From: Collinsella aerofaciens | GTDB lineage: Bacteria > Actinomycetota > Coriobacteriia > Coriobacteriales > Coriobacteriaceae | Assembly (NCBI GenBank): GCA_008671285.1 | Contig: RPYR01000224.1 | Span: forward strand, 1-7,515 | Length of the DNA: 7,515 bases | Reading direction: 5' to 3' | In this document: piece after piece, positions 1 through 6,497 of the stretch | Position numbering within the stretch: the stretch's first letter is position 1 | How the letters are laid out: every line of letters starts with the position of its first letter | The notes under the pieces: generated by a model | The model's database searches: none | What the model was told of the DNA's origin: nothing | What the model saw: only the letters and a program-made list of their open reading frames with translations | Made by a program: the position numbers and the translations under genes

Positions 1-1
1 C

Positions 2-217
2 GCCGGCGAGATCCTCTCCATCAAGACGCCGGGCGGCAGCCGCTTCGATCGCACGATCGAGCCGCATGCGCATATCATCTGCACCTCGTGCAGCCGCGTC
101 ATCGACGTACCGCTCCCCTTCGATGCCCAGCTCGACGCCAAAGCGTCCGAGCAAATCGGCTGGCACGTCACGTCGCACTACACCATCTTCGAGGGTCTCT
201 GCCCCGACTGCCGGTAG
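2..217 (+). CDS. perR: PerR-like Fur-family regulator, C-terminal part (5' end outside window)
   Basis: This is the last 71 residues of a Fur-superfamily metal-dependent repressor, read in the frame starting at base 2 and ending in TAG. The fragment covers the dimerisation domain. It shows SRFD (fragment residues 13-16), HAH (22-24), a first CxxC (27-30), an Asp at 35 and a closing CPDC (67-70). These align in register with Bacillus subtilis PerR regulatory-metal ligands Asp85, His91, His93 and Asp104, and with its structural-zinc cysteines 96/99/136/139. Asp at the 104 position is the PerR-type residue associated with peroxide sensing, whereas Fur and Zur usually carry Glu. The DNA-binding winged helix and the His37 equivalent lie off the left edge, so they cannot be checked. 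In an anaerobe such a protein would repress peroxide-defence genes until its metal-bound histidines are oxidised. The family call is firm; PerR rather than Fur or Zur is likely but rests on this fragment. Confidence 0.85.
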   Translation, partial: AGEILSIKTPGGSRFDRTIEPHAHIICTSCSRVIDVPLPFDAQLDAKASEQIGWHVTSHYTIFEGLCPDCR

Positions 218-222
218 ATGCT

Positions 223-289
223 CGGGACATGCCTTAAAATCCACCTTTCCGCGCTTTGCAGCAAACAGTACATTTCTAGGCATGTCCCG
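223..289. repeat. 12-bp perfect inverted repeat between convergent genes
   Basis: CGGGACATGCCT at 223-234 is repeated as its exact reverse complement AGGCATGTCCCG at 278-289, with a 43-nt loop. It starts 5 bp after the perR stop and ends 5 bp before the stop codon of the minus-strand HAD gene, filling the intergenic space. It could fold in transcripts from either side and act as a bidirectional transcript-end structure. There is no good T-tract after either arm, so it is not a textbook intrinsic terminator. The loop holds a small secondary dyad (TTTGC-A-GCAAA). The arm motif CGGGACAT recurs in the inverted repeat at 6512-6595. Confidence 0.6.
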
Positions 290-294
290 AAAAC

Positions 295-1092
295 CTACTC
301 GGCGAGCAGGCGGTGCAGTTCTTCTTCGACCGTGTGCACGTAACGGACGCGATCGTTGATACCGCGCATGGTGGGGTTGCAGCTCTCCATCAGATAGGGA
401 TGGCCCACGACGTTGAGCATGTCGCGATCGTTCTCATTGTCGCCAAATGCCATCATCTCATCGGGCGAAATCCCCAGGACACGACCGTAATCGACAAGCG
501 CGGAGCCCTTGCCCGAACCGAAACCGATAAGGTCCGTCCATGCGGTTCCTGACGTCATCACATCGACACGGTCGCCAAAGAGGCGCTCGAAATACTCCCG
601 GGCCGCCGGATAATCCACCTCGGGCGTCTGGAAGCCAATCTTAATGACATCCTCGTCGATGTCCTCGGGACGGTCGACCACCGCCACATCGCAGTGGACC
701 ACATAGCGCAAATGGTCGACGAACGCATCGTTGCCGCTCATGGTGTAGATGTGCCCCTCACACGAAAGGGTCATGTCGGTATGGGGATACGCAACCACGG
801 TATTCGCGATAACCATAGCAAGGCTACGCTCCATGGAACGCTTGACGACGGCACGCCCCTCGCTCATCACCAGGGTTCCGTTTTCGCATACATAGGCGAG
901 CTCATCGGCCACCGGGGCAAACAGGTAGCGCAAGCTCGCATATTGACGGCCACTCGCCGGCATAAACACGATACCACGACGATGCAGCTCATCGATAAGC
1001 TCAAAGGCCTCGGAACGCAGCTCGCGCTCCCCCGGATGCAGCAACGTGCCGTCCAAATCGCATGCAATCAGTTTGATTCCCTCAAGACCCAT
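295..1092 (-). CDS. Cof-type HAD-IIB sugar-phosphate/nucleotide phosphatase
   Basis: This is a 265-residue haloacid-dehalogenase superfamily phosphatase, probably cytosolic. All four HAD motifs are present: DLDGT at residues 12-16 (nucleophile Asp12, acid/base Asp14), Ser47 in the MPASGRQ stretch, Lys195 in GSGKGSAL, and GDNENDRDML at 217-226 for magnesium binding. The region between motifs II and III is the size of the C2B cap of the Cof/YbiV/YidA group, members of which dephosphorylate sugar phosphates, flavin mononucleotide or pyridoxal phosphate. The real substrate cannot be read from sequence. The frame is open to an ATG at 1167, but I chose the ATG at 1092: it follows a GGGGGA ribosome site and begins just before the DxDGT motif, as the family normally does. 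It is the last gene of the slyD-ureE-HAD set, 83 nt after the ureE stop, so it may be co-transcribed. Confidence 0.9.
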   Translation of the reverse strand: MGLEGIKLIACDLDGTLLHPGERELRSEAFELIDELHRRGIVFMPASGRQYASLRYLFAPVADELAYVCENGTLVMSEGRAVVKRSMERSLAMVIANTVVAYPHTDMTLSCEGHIYTMSGNDAFVDHLRYVVHCDVAVVDRPEDIDEDVIKIGFQTPEVDYPAAREYFERLFGDRVDVMTSGTAWTDLIGFGSGKGSALVDYGRVLGISPDEMMAFGDNENDRDMLNVVGHPYLMESCNPTMRGINDRVRYVHTVEEELHRLLAE

Positions 1093-1120
1093 ATGCTTCC
1101 CCCAAAGCCTCATATCAACA

Positions 1121-1163
1121 GCAAGACGGACCTTGATCGGTCGCCCCTCAAAGCCCGTCTTGC
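1121..1163 (-). promoter_or_regulatory. Stem-loop in the ureE-HAD spacer
   Basis: GCAAGACGG at 1121-1129 pairs perfectly with CCGTCTTGC at 1155-1163 (9 bp, 25-nt loop with a weak inner TTGA/TCAA pairing). In the minus-strand transcript it lies between the ureE stop and the HAD ribosome site. The following bases lack a run of U, so a partial terminator or an RNA-processing/stabilising hairpin is possible, but neither is shown. Confidence 0.35.
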
Positions 1164-1169
1164 GCATAC

Positions 1170-1194
1170 GCGCGCTTAGCCGCGCGCCTTTTTT
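1170..1194 (+). terminator. Terminator-like hairpin facing +, inside the ureE 3' end
   Basis: GCGCGC (1170-1175), a 6-nt loop and GCGCGC (1182-1187) are followed by C and six T on the plus strand (1189-1194). This is the form of an intrinsic terminator, but no plus-strand gene ends here; it would only stop antisense transcription running through from perR. The T-run also arises from the two Lys codons that precede the end of ureE on the other strand, so it may be coincidental. Confidence 0.25.
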
Positions 1195-1754
1195 ACGATG
1201 GTAAAGTCGGGAGCCATGCTCACGACGACCTCCGCCGCACTCGACGCAAAGCGCCGGTCCGCATCGAGTTCACGGGTAACCAGCGAGAGCCGAACACCCT
1301 CGACACCCCGGAGCATGCGGCCCAAAACAGGCTGCACCGGCGTATACATGCGCACAGTATGCTCGTCCGAGTCGCCCCGGAAGAGCGGCGCATGCATGTT
1401 GCCGATCTCCCAGCACGAATGCGCGAGCGCAATCGGGTCCATGCGGTCAACTTCGACCAAATAAACCTCGGCGCTGCGCAAGCGCACGACAACCGCCACG
1501 GGCACCATGCCCGAACGGTCAATGGCGAGCACGTCGCCGTCGGCAAGACGACCGCCGTCGGCAGTATCCAGCCGAACATCGACCGTGCGCCCCAGCTCCG
1601 TCACGCCCACAAACGCGTATACATCAGCCTGGTCCCAATCGAGCAGCAGATCGTCAACTTCAAAGACGCCGCCCAACTTCCGGCGAAGCAGGAGTTCATA
1701 GGACGGATCGTTGAGATTTCCCAAGCATGTCGTCGAAACCAAGCGTTCAGGCAT
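1176..1754 (-). CDS. UreE-like nickel metallochaperone-family protein
   Basis: This 192-residue protein resembles the urease accessory protein UreE. An N-terminal beta-rich segment (roughly 35-80) matches the UreE pattern, with a GR-V-V-L stretch followed by LADGDVLAID (70-79). A ferredoxin-like C-terminal part contains the signature IGNMHAPL (117-124), equivalent to the GNRHVPL of classical UreE; its His121 matches the conserved nickel-binding His. A second His (112) lies nine residues upstream. MLRGVEGV (147-154) matches the end of the family. The His-rich C-terminal tail of some UreE proteins is absent; the protein ends KKARG. The ATG at 1754 has a GAGGG site 7 nt upstream inside the slyD 3' end, and only 3 nt separate the slyD stop from this ATG, so translation is likely coupled. 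UreE normally delivers Ni(II) to urease; no urease gene is in the window, so the client is unknown. The family call is fairly firm, the function inferred. Confidence 0.72.
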   Translation of the reverse strand: MPERLVSTTCLGNLNDPSYELLLRRKLGGVFEVDDLLLDWDQADVYAFVGVTELGRTVDVRLDTADGGRLADGDVLAIDRSGMVPVAVVVRLRSAEVYLVEVDRMDPIALAHSCWEIGNMHAPLFRGDSDEHTVRMYTPVQPVLGRMLRGVEGVRLSLVTRELDADRRFASSAAEVVVSMAPDFTIVKKARG

Positions 1755-1757
1755 ACT

Positions 1758-2186
1758 CTAACCCTCGACCTCGACGAGCTCGATATCAAAGTTGAGGTCC
1801 TTACCGGCCAGCTCGTGGTTGGCGTCGAGCGTCACGGCCTCGGGCGTTACATCGATGACCACGGCGGGGACGGGCATACCGCTCGGCGTGGACAAGAAGA
1901 GCTTCATGCCCTTCTCAATCTGCTCGATGTTGGGAACCTGTTCGGCCGGGAAGGTCAGAACCATCTCGGGATTGTGCTCGCCGTAGGCATCGGCAGCAGG
2001 AATGTGCACGGTCTTCTTCTCACCCACCTGCATGTCGACAACAGCGGCGTCGAAGCCCTTGATCATCTGGCCGGCGCCGCAGGTGAACTCCAGCGGCTCA
2101 CCGCGATCGTAGGAGCTATCGAACTGCGTGCCGTCGTCGAGCGTGCCGCGATAATGAGTCTTGACCTTCTTGCCCTGGTTGGACAT
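1758..2186 (-). CDS. slyD: SlyD-like FKBP-type peptidyl-prolyl cis-trans isomerase
   Basis: This 142-residue cytosolic isomerase catalyses Xaa-Pro cis/trans interconversion and acts as a folding chaperone. It has the SlyD arrangement: an FKBP half (about 1-68) with GAGQMIKGFDAAVVDM (37-52) and AYGE (67-70), an insert-in-flap chaperone domain (about 72-118), and the closing strand segment DANHELAGKDLNF (121-133), which is highly typical of SlyD. The His/Cys-rich nickel-binding tail of Escherichia coli SlyD is missing; the protein ends ELVEVEG. The start is the ATG at 2186, preceded by GGAGG with 5-nt spacing; the upstream ATG at 2219 has no such support. It is first in a set with the UreE-like gene (3-nt gap) and the HAD gene, and its promoter must lie in the short divergent region before the dipeptidase. 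The family is certain; the exact in vivo clients are not known. Confidence 0.92.
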   Translation of the reverse strand: MSNQGKKVKTHYRGTLDDGTQFDSSYDRGEPLEFTCGAGQMIKGFDAAVVDMQVGEKKTVHIPAADAYGEHNPEMVLTFPAEQVPNIEQIEKGMKLFLSTPSGMPVPAVVIDVTPEAVTLDANHELAGKDLNFDIELVEVEG

Positions 2187-2223
2187 GGAAACCTCCGTGA
2201 TAAGGGCGGCGCACAACACGGGC

Positions 2224-2265
2224 CGCCATGAACATATGGCGCTAACTATACCCTAGTCATACAAT
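2224..2265. promoter_or_regulatory. Divergent promoter region of slyD and the dipeptidase
   Basis: Only 120 bp separate the two start codons. On the minus strand, TATAGT (2250-2245) is a plausible -10 for slyD; no convincing -35 lies 17 bp upstream. On the plus strand, TACAAT (2260-2265) is a plausible -10 for the dipeptidase, again with a poor -35. A dyad CGCCAT-GAACAT-ATGGCG (2224-2241) falls near the expected slyD transcription start and could be an operator. All of this is from motif inspection only. Confidence 0.4.
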
Positions 2266-2306
2266 TTGAAGACAGTTTGCAAAGAAACGCTGCAACCGGA
2301 GGAACC

Positions 2307-3320
2307 ATGGCATATCCCGTATTTGACCTACACTGCGACACCGCCGACCGAATCGGCTGGGCCACGCTCGATCTCGACCTGCGCTTTACCGCCGGCACCG
2401 ACGGTTATTTCCCCGGCGACGAAACGCATCCGCAAGATTTCGACCTCATCGAGGGTAACGCCTGTGCCATCTCGCTCGCAAAGATCGGCAACACGCCGTG
2501 GGCACAGTGCTTCGCCACGTTTGTCCCCGACGAGATTCCCACCGCCCACGCCGCGCGCTTCCAGGCGCAGATCATGGCGCATATGAGCGGCCAGGCAATG
2601 CTCAACCACGACCGTATGGTCAACGTGCGCAGCGCCGCAGACATTCGCCCCGCGCTCAAGGACGGCAAGGTCGCTTGCATCCACACCATCGAAAACGCCA
2701 CGTTCTTTGCCGAGGACCCCGCGCTGATCGAAGTGCTCAAGAGCTTGGGCGTGCTTATGTCGTCACTCAGCTGGAATGCGCAGGGGCCGCTCGCGAGCGG
2801 CCACGACACCCACGCCGGCCTCACCGGCGCCGGCCTAGAGGCACTTACGCAGATGGCGCACGCCGGCATGGTACTCGACGTCTCCCACCTCAACGATGAG
2901 TGCTTTGACGAGGTTGTCGCCCACGCCACGCGTCCCTTCGTCGCCAGCCACTCCAACTCCCGTGCGGTTTGCGGCGTCAAACGCAACCTTACCGACGACC
3001 AGTTCCGCACCATTCGCGACATGGGCGGTATCGTCGGCCTCAACTACTGCAGCGAGTTCCTTTCCAACGACGCAACCGACAAGACCGCCGCAGACGTCAC
3101 CTTCGACCAGCTAGCGGCACATATCGAGCACTGGCTCGACCTGGGCGGCGAGGACGTCATCGCACTCGGCGGCGACTGGGACGGTGCCACGGTGCCCGCT
3201 TTCCTCTCCGATGCCAGCAAGATGCCCGAGTTCCAGAACATGCTTTCCAAGCATTTTGGCAAGACCGTGATGCAAAAGCTCTGCAGCGACAACGCGCTTG
3301 CCTTCTTTGAGCGTTATTAA
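2307..3320 (+). CDS. M19 (renal/membrane dipeptidase family) zinc dipeptidase
   Basis: This 337-residue metallo-dipeptidase belongs to the amidohydrolase-fold M19 family and hydrolyses dipeptides, often with broad side-chain and some D-residue tolerance. The expected binuclear-zinc ligands are all present: His9 and Asp11 in DLHCDT, bridging Glu129 in HTIENA, His194 in DVSHLND, and His215 in ASHSNSRAV. Asp290 in GGDWDG matches the conserved substrate-side Asp. RNLTDDQ (226-232) and GGIVGLN (240-246) are further family blocks. There is no signal peptide or membrane anchor, so it should be cytosolic, unlike the mammalian enzyme. The ATG at 2307 follows GGAGGA with 3-nt spacing; the frame's earlier ATG at 2277 lacks a ribosome site. 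In a gut anaerobe it probably serves peptide catabolism or cell-wall dipeptide recycling; the substrate is not readable. It is transcribed away from slyD and is followed 74 bp later by the metallopeptidase gene. Confidence 0.93.
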   Translation: MAYPVFDLHCDTADRIGWATLDLDLRFTAGTDGYFPGDETHPQDFDLIEGNACAISLAKIGNTPWAQCFATFVPDEIPTAHAARFQAQIMAHMSGQAMLNHDRMVNVRSAADIRPALKDGKVACIHTIENATFFAEDPALIEVLKSLGVLMSSLSWNAQGPLASGHDTHAGLTGAGLEALTQMAHAGMVLDVSHLNDECFDEVVAHATRPFVASHSNSRAVCGVKRNLTDDQFRTIRDMGGIVGLNYCSEFLSNDATDKTAADVTFDQLAAHIEHWLDLGGEDVIALGGDWDGATVPAFLSDASKMPEFQNMLSKHFGKTVMQKLCSDNALAFFERY

Positions 3321-3338
3321 TTTCACATCCCTTGAGCA

Positions 3339-3370
3339 GGTCGGCATGCCGAACGGTTGACATGCCGGCC
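3339..3370. repeat. Intergenic stem-loop after the dipeptidase
   Basis: GGTCGGCATG (3339-3348) can pair with CATGCCGGCC (3361-3370): ten pairs, one of them G-U, with a 12-nt loop. The left arm also belongs to a 12-bp self-palindrome, TCGGCATGCCGA (3341-3352). No T-run follows, so this is not a standard terminator. It lies between the dipeptidase stop and the proposed TTG start of the next gene, and could stabilise the upstream message or attenuate transcription. Confidence 0.45.
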
Positions 3371-3394
3371 CGTCCCCAATCTGAAGGACCGCTT

Positions 3395-4171
3395 TTGACG
3401 CAGCAGTTTACGATTTCCGTATCCCGACCGCATGGGACGCCCATCCCCGTCGTCGTTACCAAAAAGCGCGTCAAGAACTTCAACCTACGCGTCACATCGA
3501 GCGGTGAGGTCCACGCCAGCGCACCGCTCGGCGCCAGTCGCGAGCGCATCGAAGCGTTTGTGAAGCGCAACAGCGCCTGGATTATCAGCCGGCTTGCCCA
3601 GCGCGAGCAACGTCAGGCGACGGCACGAGAGCCGCTCAGCCCCTCGTCCATCATTGCGCTTTGGGGCAAGCCCATCACGGTACAGGACGCACTCGATCAC
3701 AACTTTGCATCACCCGCACCGCGGCCCAAGCAGGCCACCTTCGCAAGTTTTATGGGTGCCGACGAGCCAGACGAACGTCCGCAGGCCAAGTGGAATGCGA
3801 CCCTCGACGGCTTAACGCCCAGTGAGATCCAAGCCCATATTGACCAGCTCTATACGTCCGAAGTCACATCGGCGCTGCGTGATATGGTGCACGCATACGA
3901 AATCGCAATGGGTGTCGCCGTTTCCCGCGTTTCCGTGCGCAGCATGAAAACGCGCTGGGGATCATGCACGCCCAAAACCGGCGCCATTCGCATCGCACGA
4001 GAACTTGCCGCCTACCCCGTCGAGTGCCTTGACATGGTTGTCGCCCACGAGCTCGTCCACCTGCTCGAGCCGAGCCACAATCATCGGTTTCACGCGCTGC
4101 TCGACACGTACTGCCCCAACAACAGGGCTCTGTCGCAGCGGCTCAAGCAGCCACCCATAGAGACGTATTAG
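3395..4171 (+). CDS. YgjP-like (DUF45) zinc metallopeptidase-family protein
   Basis: This 258-residue protein belongs to the YgjP/DUF45 family of small gluzincin-like metalloproteins related to SprT and WLM proteases. The N-terminal beta-rich half carries the usual KKRVKNFNLRV stretch, G-V-H-A-P and a W-I-R segment. The C-terminal half has SMKTRWGSC and the zinc site HELVHLLEPSH: His218, catalytic Glu219, His222 and third ligand His228. A polar, proline-rich insert lies in the middle. I propose the TTG at 3395 as start because AAGGA sits 6 nt upstream; the ATGs at 3332 and 3362 in the same frame have no ribosome site and overlap the intergenic stem-loop. The substrate is unknown. It may share a transcript with the dipeptidase gene. 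It converges on folB, the two stops being only 6 bp apart with no terminator visible between them. Confidence 0.85.
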   Translation: MTQQFTISVSRPHGTPIPVVVTKKRVKNFNLRVTSSGEVHASAPLGASRERIEAFVKRNSAWIISRLAQREQRQATAREPLSPSSIIALWGKPITVQDALDHNFASPAPRPKQATFASFMGADEPDERPQAKWNATLDGLTPSEIQAHIDQLYTSEVTSALRDMVHAYEIAMGVAVSRVSVRSMKTRWGSCTPKTGAIRIARELAAYPVECLDMVVAHELVHLLEPSHNHRFHALLDTYCPNNRALSQRLKQPPIETY

Positions 4172-4177
4172 AACCGG

Positions 4178-4663
4178 TTAGCGCACACGCTCGATCTCGA
4201 CGCCACAGCTTGCCAAGGGCAGGCCAACAGGCGCCCACGGCTTATCGAGCTTGATGCGCACACCAAGCAGCGAGGGATAACGGCGCAGCAGCATCTGGGC
4301 CGTACCTTCAGCTGCCGCCTCGATGAGCTTAAACGTATGCTCGCGCAGATAGCCATCGACATCGTGGCACACCGAGCCGTAGTCAATCGAGGCGTCCAAG
4401 TTATCGTGCTCTCCCGCTGCACGCAGGTCAGCATAGAGTACCAAGGACACGATGAATTTCTGGCCCAGCGCGTTCTCTTCGGGATACACGCCGTGGTTAG
4501 CAAAAACCTCAAGACCTTCAACGGTGATGCGGTCGGCATGGCGCAGATCGTCATAGTTCACGTGGGGCACCGCCGTTGCGGTGGATATTTCGCCCCTTCC
4601 ACGGCGGGCGAGCTCGGCGCCTTCAGTCTTGGTTGCATTCTCGGGCAGTTTCTTGTTGCTCAT
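4178..4663 (-). CDS. folB: Dihydroneopterin aldolase with N-terminal extension
   Basis: FolB converts 7,8-dihydroneopterin to 6-hydroxymethyl-7,8-dihydropterin and glycolaldehyde in folate synthesis. The core begins at DRITVEGLEVFANHGVYPEE (44-63) and has the expected catalytic or binding residues: Glu62, Tyr95 in SIDYGSV, the FKLIEAAAEG block (111-120) and Lys141 in LDKPWAP. The 161-residue protein is about 40 residues longer than a typical FolB (around 120). The extra N-terminus is polar and low in hydrophobic residues, with no recognisable domain. The ATG at 4663 has a strong GAAGGAGA site 8 nt upstream and no later in-frame Met precedes the core, so the extension is probably translated. 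It is the last gene of the folE-HD-folB set, 43 nt after the HD gene stop. Confidence 0.92.
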   Translation of the reverse strand: MSNKKLPENATKTEGAELARRGRGEISTATAVPHVNYDDLRHADRITVEGLEVFANHGVYPEENALGQKFIVSLVLYADLRAAGEHDNLDASIDYGSVCHDVDGYLREHTFKLIEAAAEGTAQMLLRRYPSLLGVRIKLDKPWAPVGLPLASCGVEIERVR

Positions 4664-4706
4664 CGCGATCGTCTCCTTCGTTTAGAACCCCGACCGCGTA
4701 AACTAA

Positions 4707-5288
4707 CTACACGCGAATCGACAGGTTCTTTTTATCATCGCTCCAGTTGCAAGCATTGCGCGCGGGGCATGCAAAGCAGGCGCGCGACGCTTTGTCGGCT
4801 GCATAGAGCAGGCGCTCGAGCGGTTGGCTGTTCACGCGCAGCTTTCGATGGCCCAGAATGGCCGTCTTAATGGCTGCGGCATCGGCCGGCTCAAACGCTA
4901 CGTCATCGGGCATACCGCCGAGAATCGCATCAGCGACGCGTTCGCTTGCAACATCATGGGATATACCCGATTCATACTGTTCATCTTTGCCGATATCGTG
5001 AAGAAGTGCCGTGGCATAGATGACCTCTCGATCAAATCCGAGCTGCTCCTCAAGATTCTTGATCCACATAATGCGAGCGACATCGAGAAGATGGTCAATA
5101 CCGTGGCGGCAGAAGATGCGCCCCGATTCCAACTGTGCAATGCTGCCCAGGTGCCGCCGGAACAGACCGTTGGCACAGATGTAATCAATGCGAGGCATGG
5201 CACCAAAAGGCGCCAGGCCCGAAGCCATAAAACCGCGACGCGGCGTTCCCTCGTCAGTATTCGATGTAAAGTCGTTGACGACTCTCAT
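4707..5288 (-). CDS. HD-domain phosphohydrolase of the folate cluster
   Basis: This 193-residue protein has an HD metal-dependent phosphohydrolase domain. His62 (in RHGIDHLLDVAR), His97-Asp98 (in LLHDIGKDEQY) and Asp165 (in LYAADKASR) make the H-HD-D metal site; His111 and His147 add to the pattern. A cysteine cluster follows the last Asp: Cys171, Cys174 and Cys180 in CFACPARNACNW, which could bind a metal or be structural. The ATG at 5288 is 2 nt past the folE stop, with only a weak GGGA site, which points to translational coupling; ATGs at 5228 and 5198 have no better site. Comparable HD proteins are encoded in folate clusters of other anaerobic bacteria. Its position between FolE and FolB makes it a candidate for dephosphorylating dihydroneopterin triphosphate or monophosphate, a step for which no other enzyme is seen here. 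The domain is firm; the substrate is inference. Confidence 0.85.
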   Translation of the reverse strand: MRVVNDFTSNTDEGTPRRGFMASGLAPFGAMPRIDYICANGLFRRHLGSIAQLESGRIFCRHGIDHLLDVARIMWIKNLEEQLGFDREVIYATALLHDIGKDEQYESGISHDVASERVADAILGGMPDDVAFEPADAAAIKTAILGHRKLRVNSQPLERLLYAADKASRACFACPARNACNWSDDKKNLSIRV

Positions 5289-5290
5289 AG

Positions 5291-5848
5291 TTAGCGTCCC
5301 AGCATCCTAAAGAATCGCTCCTCGAGCGCCGGATCGGCCTCAAAGACGCCGCGACGAGCGAGCGTCACGGTCTTGGTGCCAGGCTTTTGCACGCCGCGCA
5401 TGGTCATGCACATATGCTCAGCTTCCATGAGCACAATCGCTCCCTGGGGAGCGAGATACTCCATGAGGGCATCGGCAACTTGTGCGCACAACTGCTCCTG
5501 CAGCTGCAGACGACGGGCGTAGACCTCTACCGTGCGGGCAAGCTTAGAAAGCCCTGCGACACGGCCGTTGGGGATATAGCCAATGGCAGCCTTGCCGTAA
5601 AACGGCAGCAGATGATGCTCGCACAGCGAGTAAAACGTGATGTCGCGCTCGATAACCAAATCGTTCGAAGCGACGGCAAAGGTTTTGGACAGGTGCTCCT
5701 CGGCACTCTGGTCCATACCACCGGCGATCTCACCATACATACGGGCAACGCGCGCCGGGGTCTCCAGCAGGCCCTCACGAGTTGGGTCCTCGCCTATGCC
5801 CTCAAGCAACAGCTTAATGGCGGCCTCGACTTTTTCCTGATCGACCAT
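5291..5848 (-). CDS. folE: GTP cyclohydrolase I
   Basis: FolE converts GTP to 7,8-dihydroneopterin triphosphate plus formate, the first step of folate synthesis and also the entry to queuosine. The 185-residue protein has the zinc ligands Cys76 and His79 in [10 protein letters not shown], and Cys147 in [14 protein letters not shown]; His78 matches the catalytic His. VAGLSKLAR (97-105) and the [12 protein letters not shown] block (20-31) are also family hallmarks. The frame continues to a GTG at 5911, but the ATG at 5848 has a GTGAGG site 5 nt upstream and gives the usual length, so I start there. It lies 66 nt downstream of nrdG and is followed 2 nt later by the HD gene. It may be read from the nrdG promoter; a separate promoter in the 66-nt spacer is not evident. 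Confidence 0.95.
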   Translation of the reverse strand: MVDQEKVEAAIKLLLEGIGEDPTREGLLETPARVARMYGEIAGGMDQSAEEHLSKTFAVASNDLVIERDITFYSLCEHHLLPFYGKAAIGYIPNGRVAGLSKLARTVEVYARRLQLQEQLCAQVADALMEYLAPQGAIVLMEAEHMCMTMRGVQKPGTKTVTLARRGVFEADPALEERFFRMLGR

Positions 5849-5914
5849 CTGGGCCTCACTTTTCCGATTTTGCGTTCGCGCTATGGTACCACGCCCTTTG
5901 GCATCGGCCACAAG

Positions 5915-6496
5915 CTACATAGTATGGGTCGAATAGACCGGATCGTCCCGCCAAAGCTCCACAGCGTCGCAAAGCGCAACGCCCTCGCGCACAGCACGGG
6001 CGCGCGTGGCGTTCATATCAATCACGCGCTGATTGCTCGAGCCCCTAAAACGCAATGAGATATCGTACAGATCCTGAACAAACGGGCCATCCACCAACAT
6101 ATCGAGGCAGGCAAGGATACGGTCCGTCGCCTCGGTATGGTGACGACCACCCGGCATAAGCTCCTCGAGCACGTCGCCGGTAAAGCACCAAATGGTCTTG
6201 CCCGACCCCGCGGGATAGGCCGCACGCACGCGTTCGATAAAGTCAACAAGCCCCGCCTGATTCTCGGGCTCCATAGGCTCGCCGCCCAGAATCGTCAGGC
6301 CATCGATAAAGGGATGGTCGAGGCTCTCGATAATCTTGTCCTCGACGGCACGATCGAACGGCTCACCCGCAGCAAAGTCCCACGCGACAGAGTTAAAGCA
6401 GTTCTTGCACCCACGACGGCACCCGCTCACAAACAGAGAAGTACGAACGCCTTCCCCATCAGCAATGTCGAAATACTTAATGTTCGCGTAATTCAT
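5915..6496 (-). CDS. nrdG: Anaerobic ribonucleoside-triphosphate reductase activating protein
   Basis: NrdG is a radical-SAM enzyme that uses S-adenosylmethionine and a [4Fe-4S] cluster to install the glycyl radical on NrdD. The 193-residue protein has the cluster motif CRRGCKNC (Cys26, Cys30, Cys33), GEGVRTSLFVSG ahead of it, the SAM-contacting LGGEPM (70-75), VDGPF and the closing RFRGSSNQRVID block, all typical of the family. The start is the ATG at 6496, which has GGGAGAG 6 nt upstream and begins with MNYANIKYFDIADGEG, as the family does. The frame stays open upstream to 6652, but that part runs through the leader hairpin and has no family similarity. It is downstream of nrdD on the same strand, but over 400 bp and a terminator lie between, so it probably has its own promoter. 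It likely leads the transcript into folE. Confidence 0.95.
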   Translation of the reverse strand: MNYANIKYFDIADGEGVRTSLFVSGCRRGCKNCFNSVAWDFAAGEPFDRAVEDKIIESLDHPFIDGLTILGGEPMEPENQAGLVDFIERVRAAYPAGSGKTIWCFTGDVLEELMPGGRHHTEATDRILACLDMLVDGPFVQDLYDISLRFRGSSNQRVIDMNATRARAVREGVALCDAVELWRDDPVYSTHTM

Positions 6497-6497
6497 A

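Noticed and set aside
694..1179. Plus-strand open frame opposite the HAD gene
   Set aside because: The HAD motifs are all in the minus-strand frame; the opposing frame has no recognisable domain.
1359..2231. Long plus-strand open frame, 290 codons
   Set aside because: It is a shadow opposite the UreE-like and slyD genes, which have clear family motifs and ribosome sites on the minus strand.
5849..5914. Separate promoter for folE in the nrdG-folE spacer
   Set aside because: TACCAT could be a -10 but no acceptable -35 lies at the right distance, so I did not call it.
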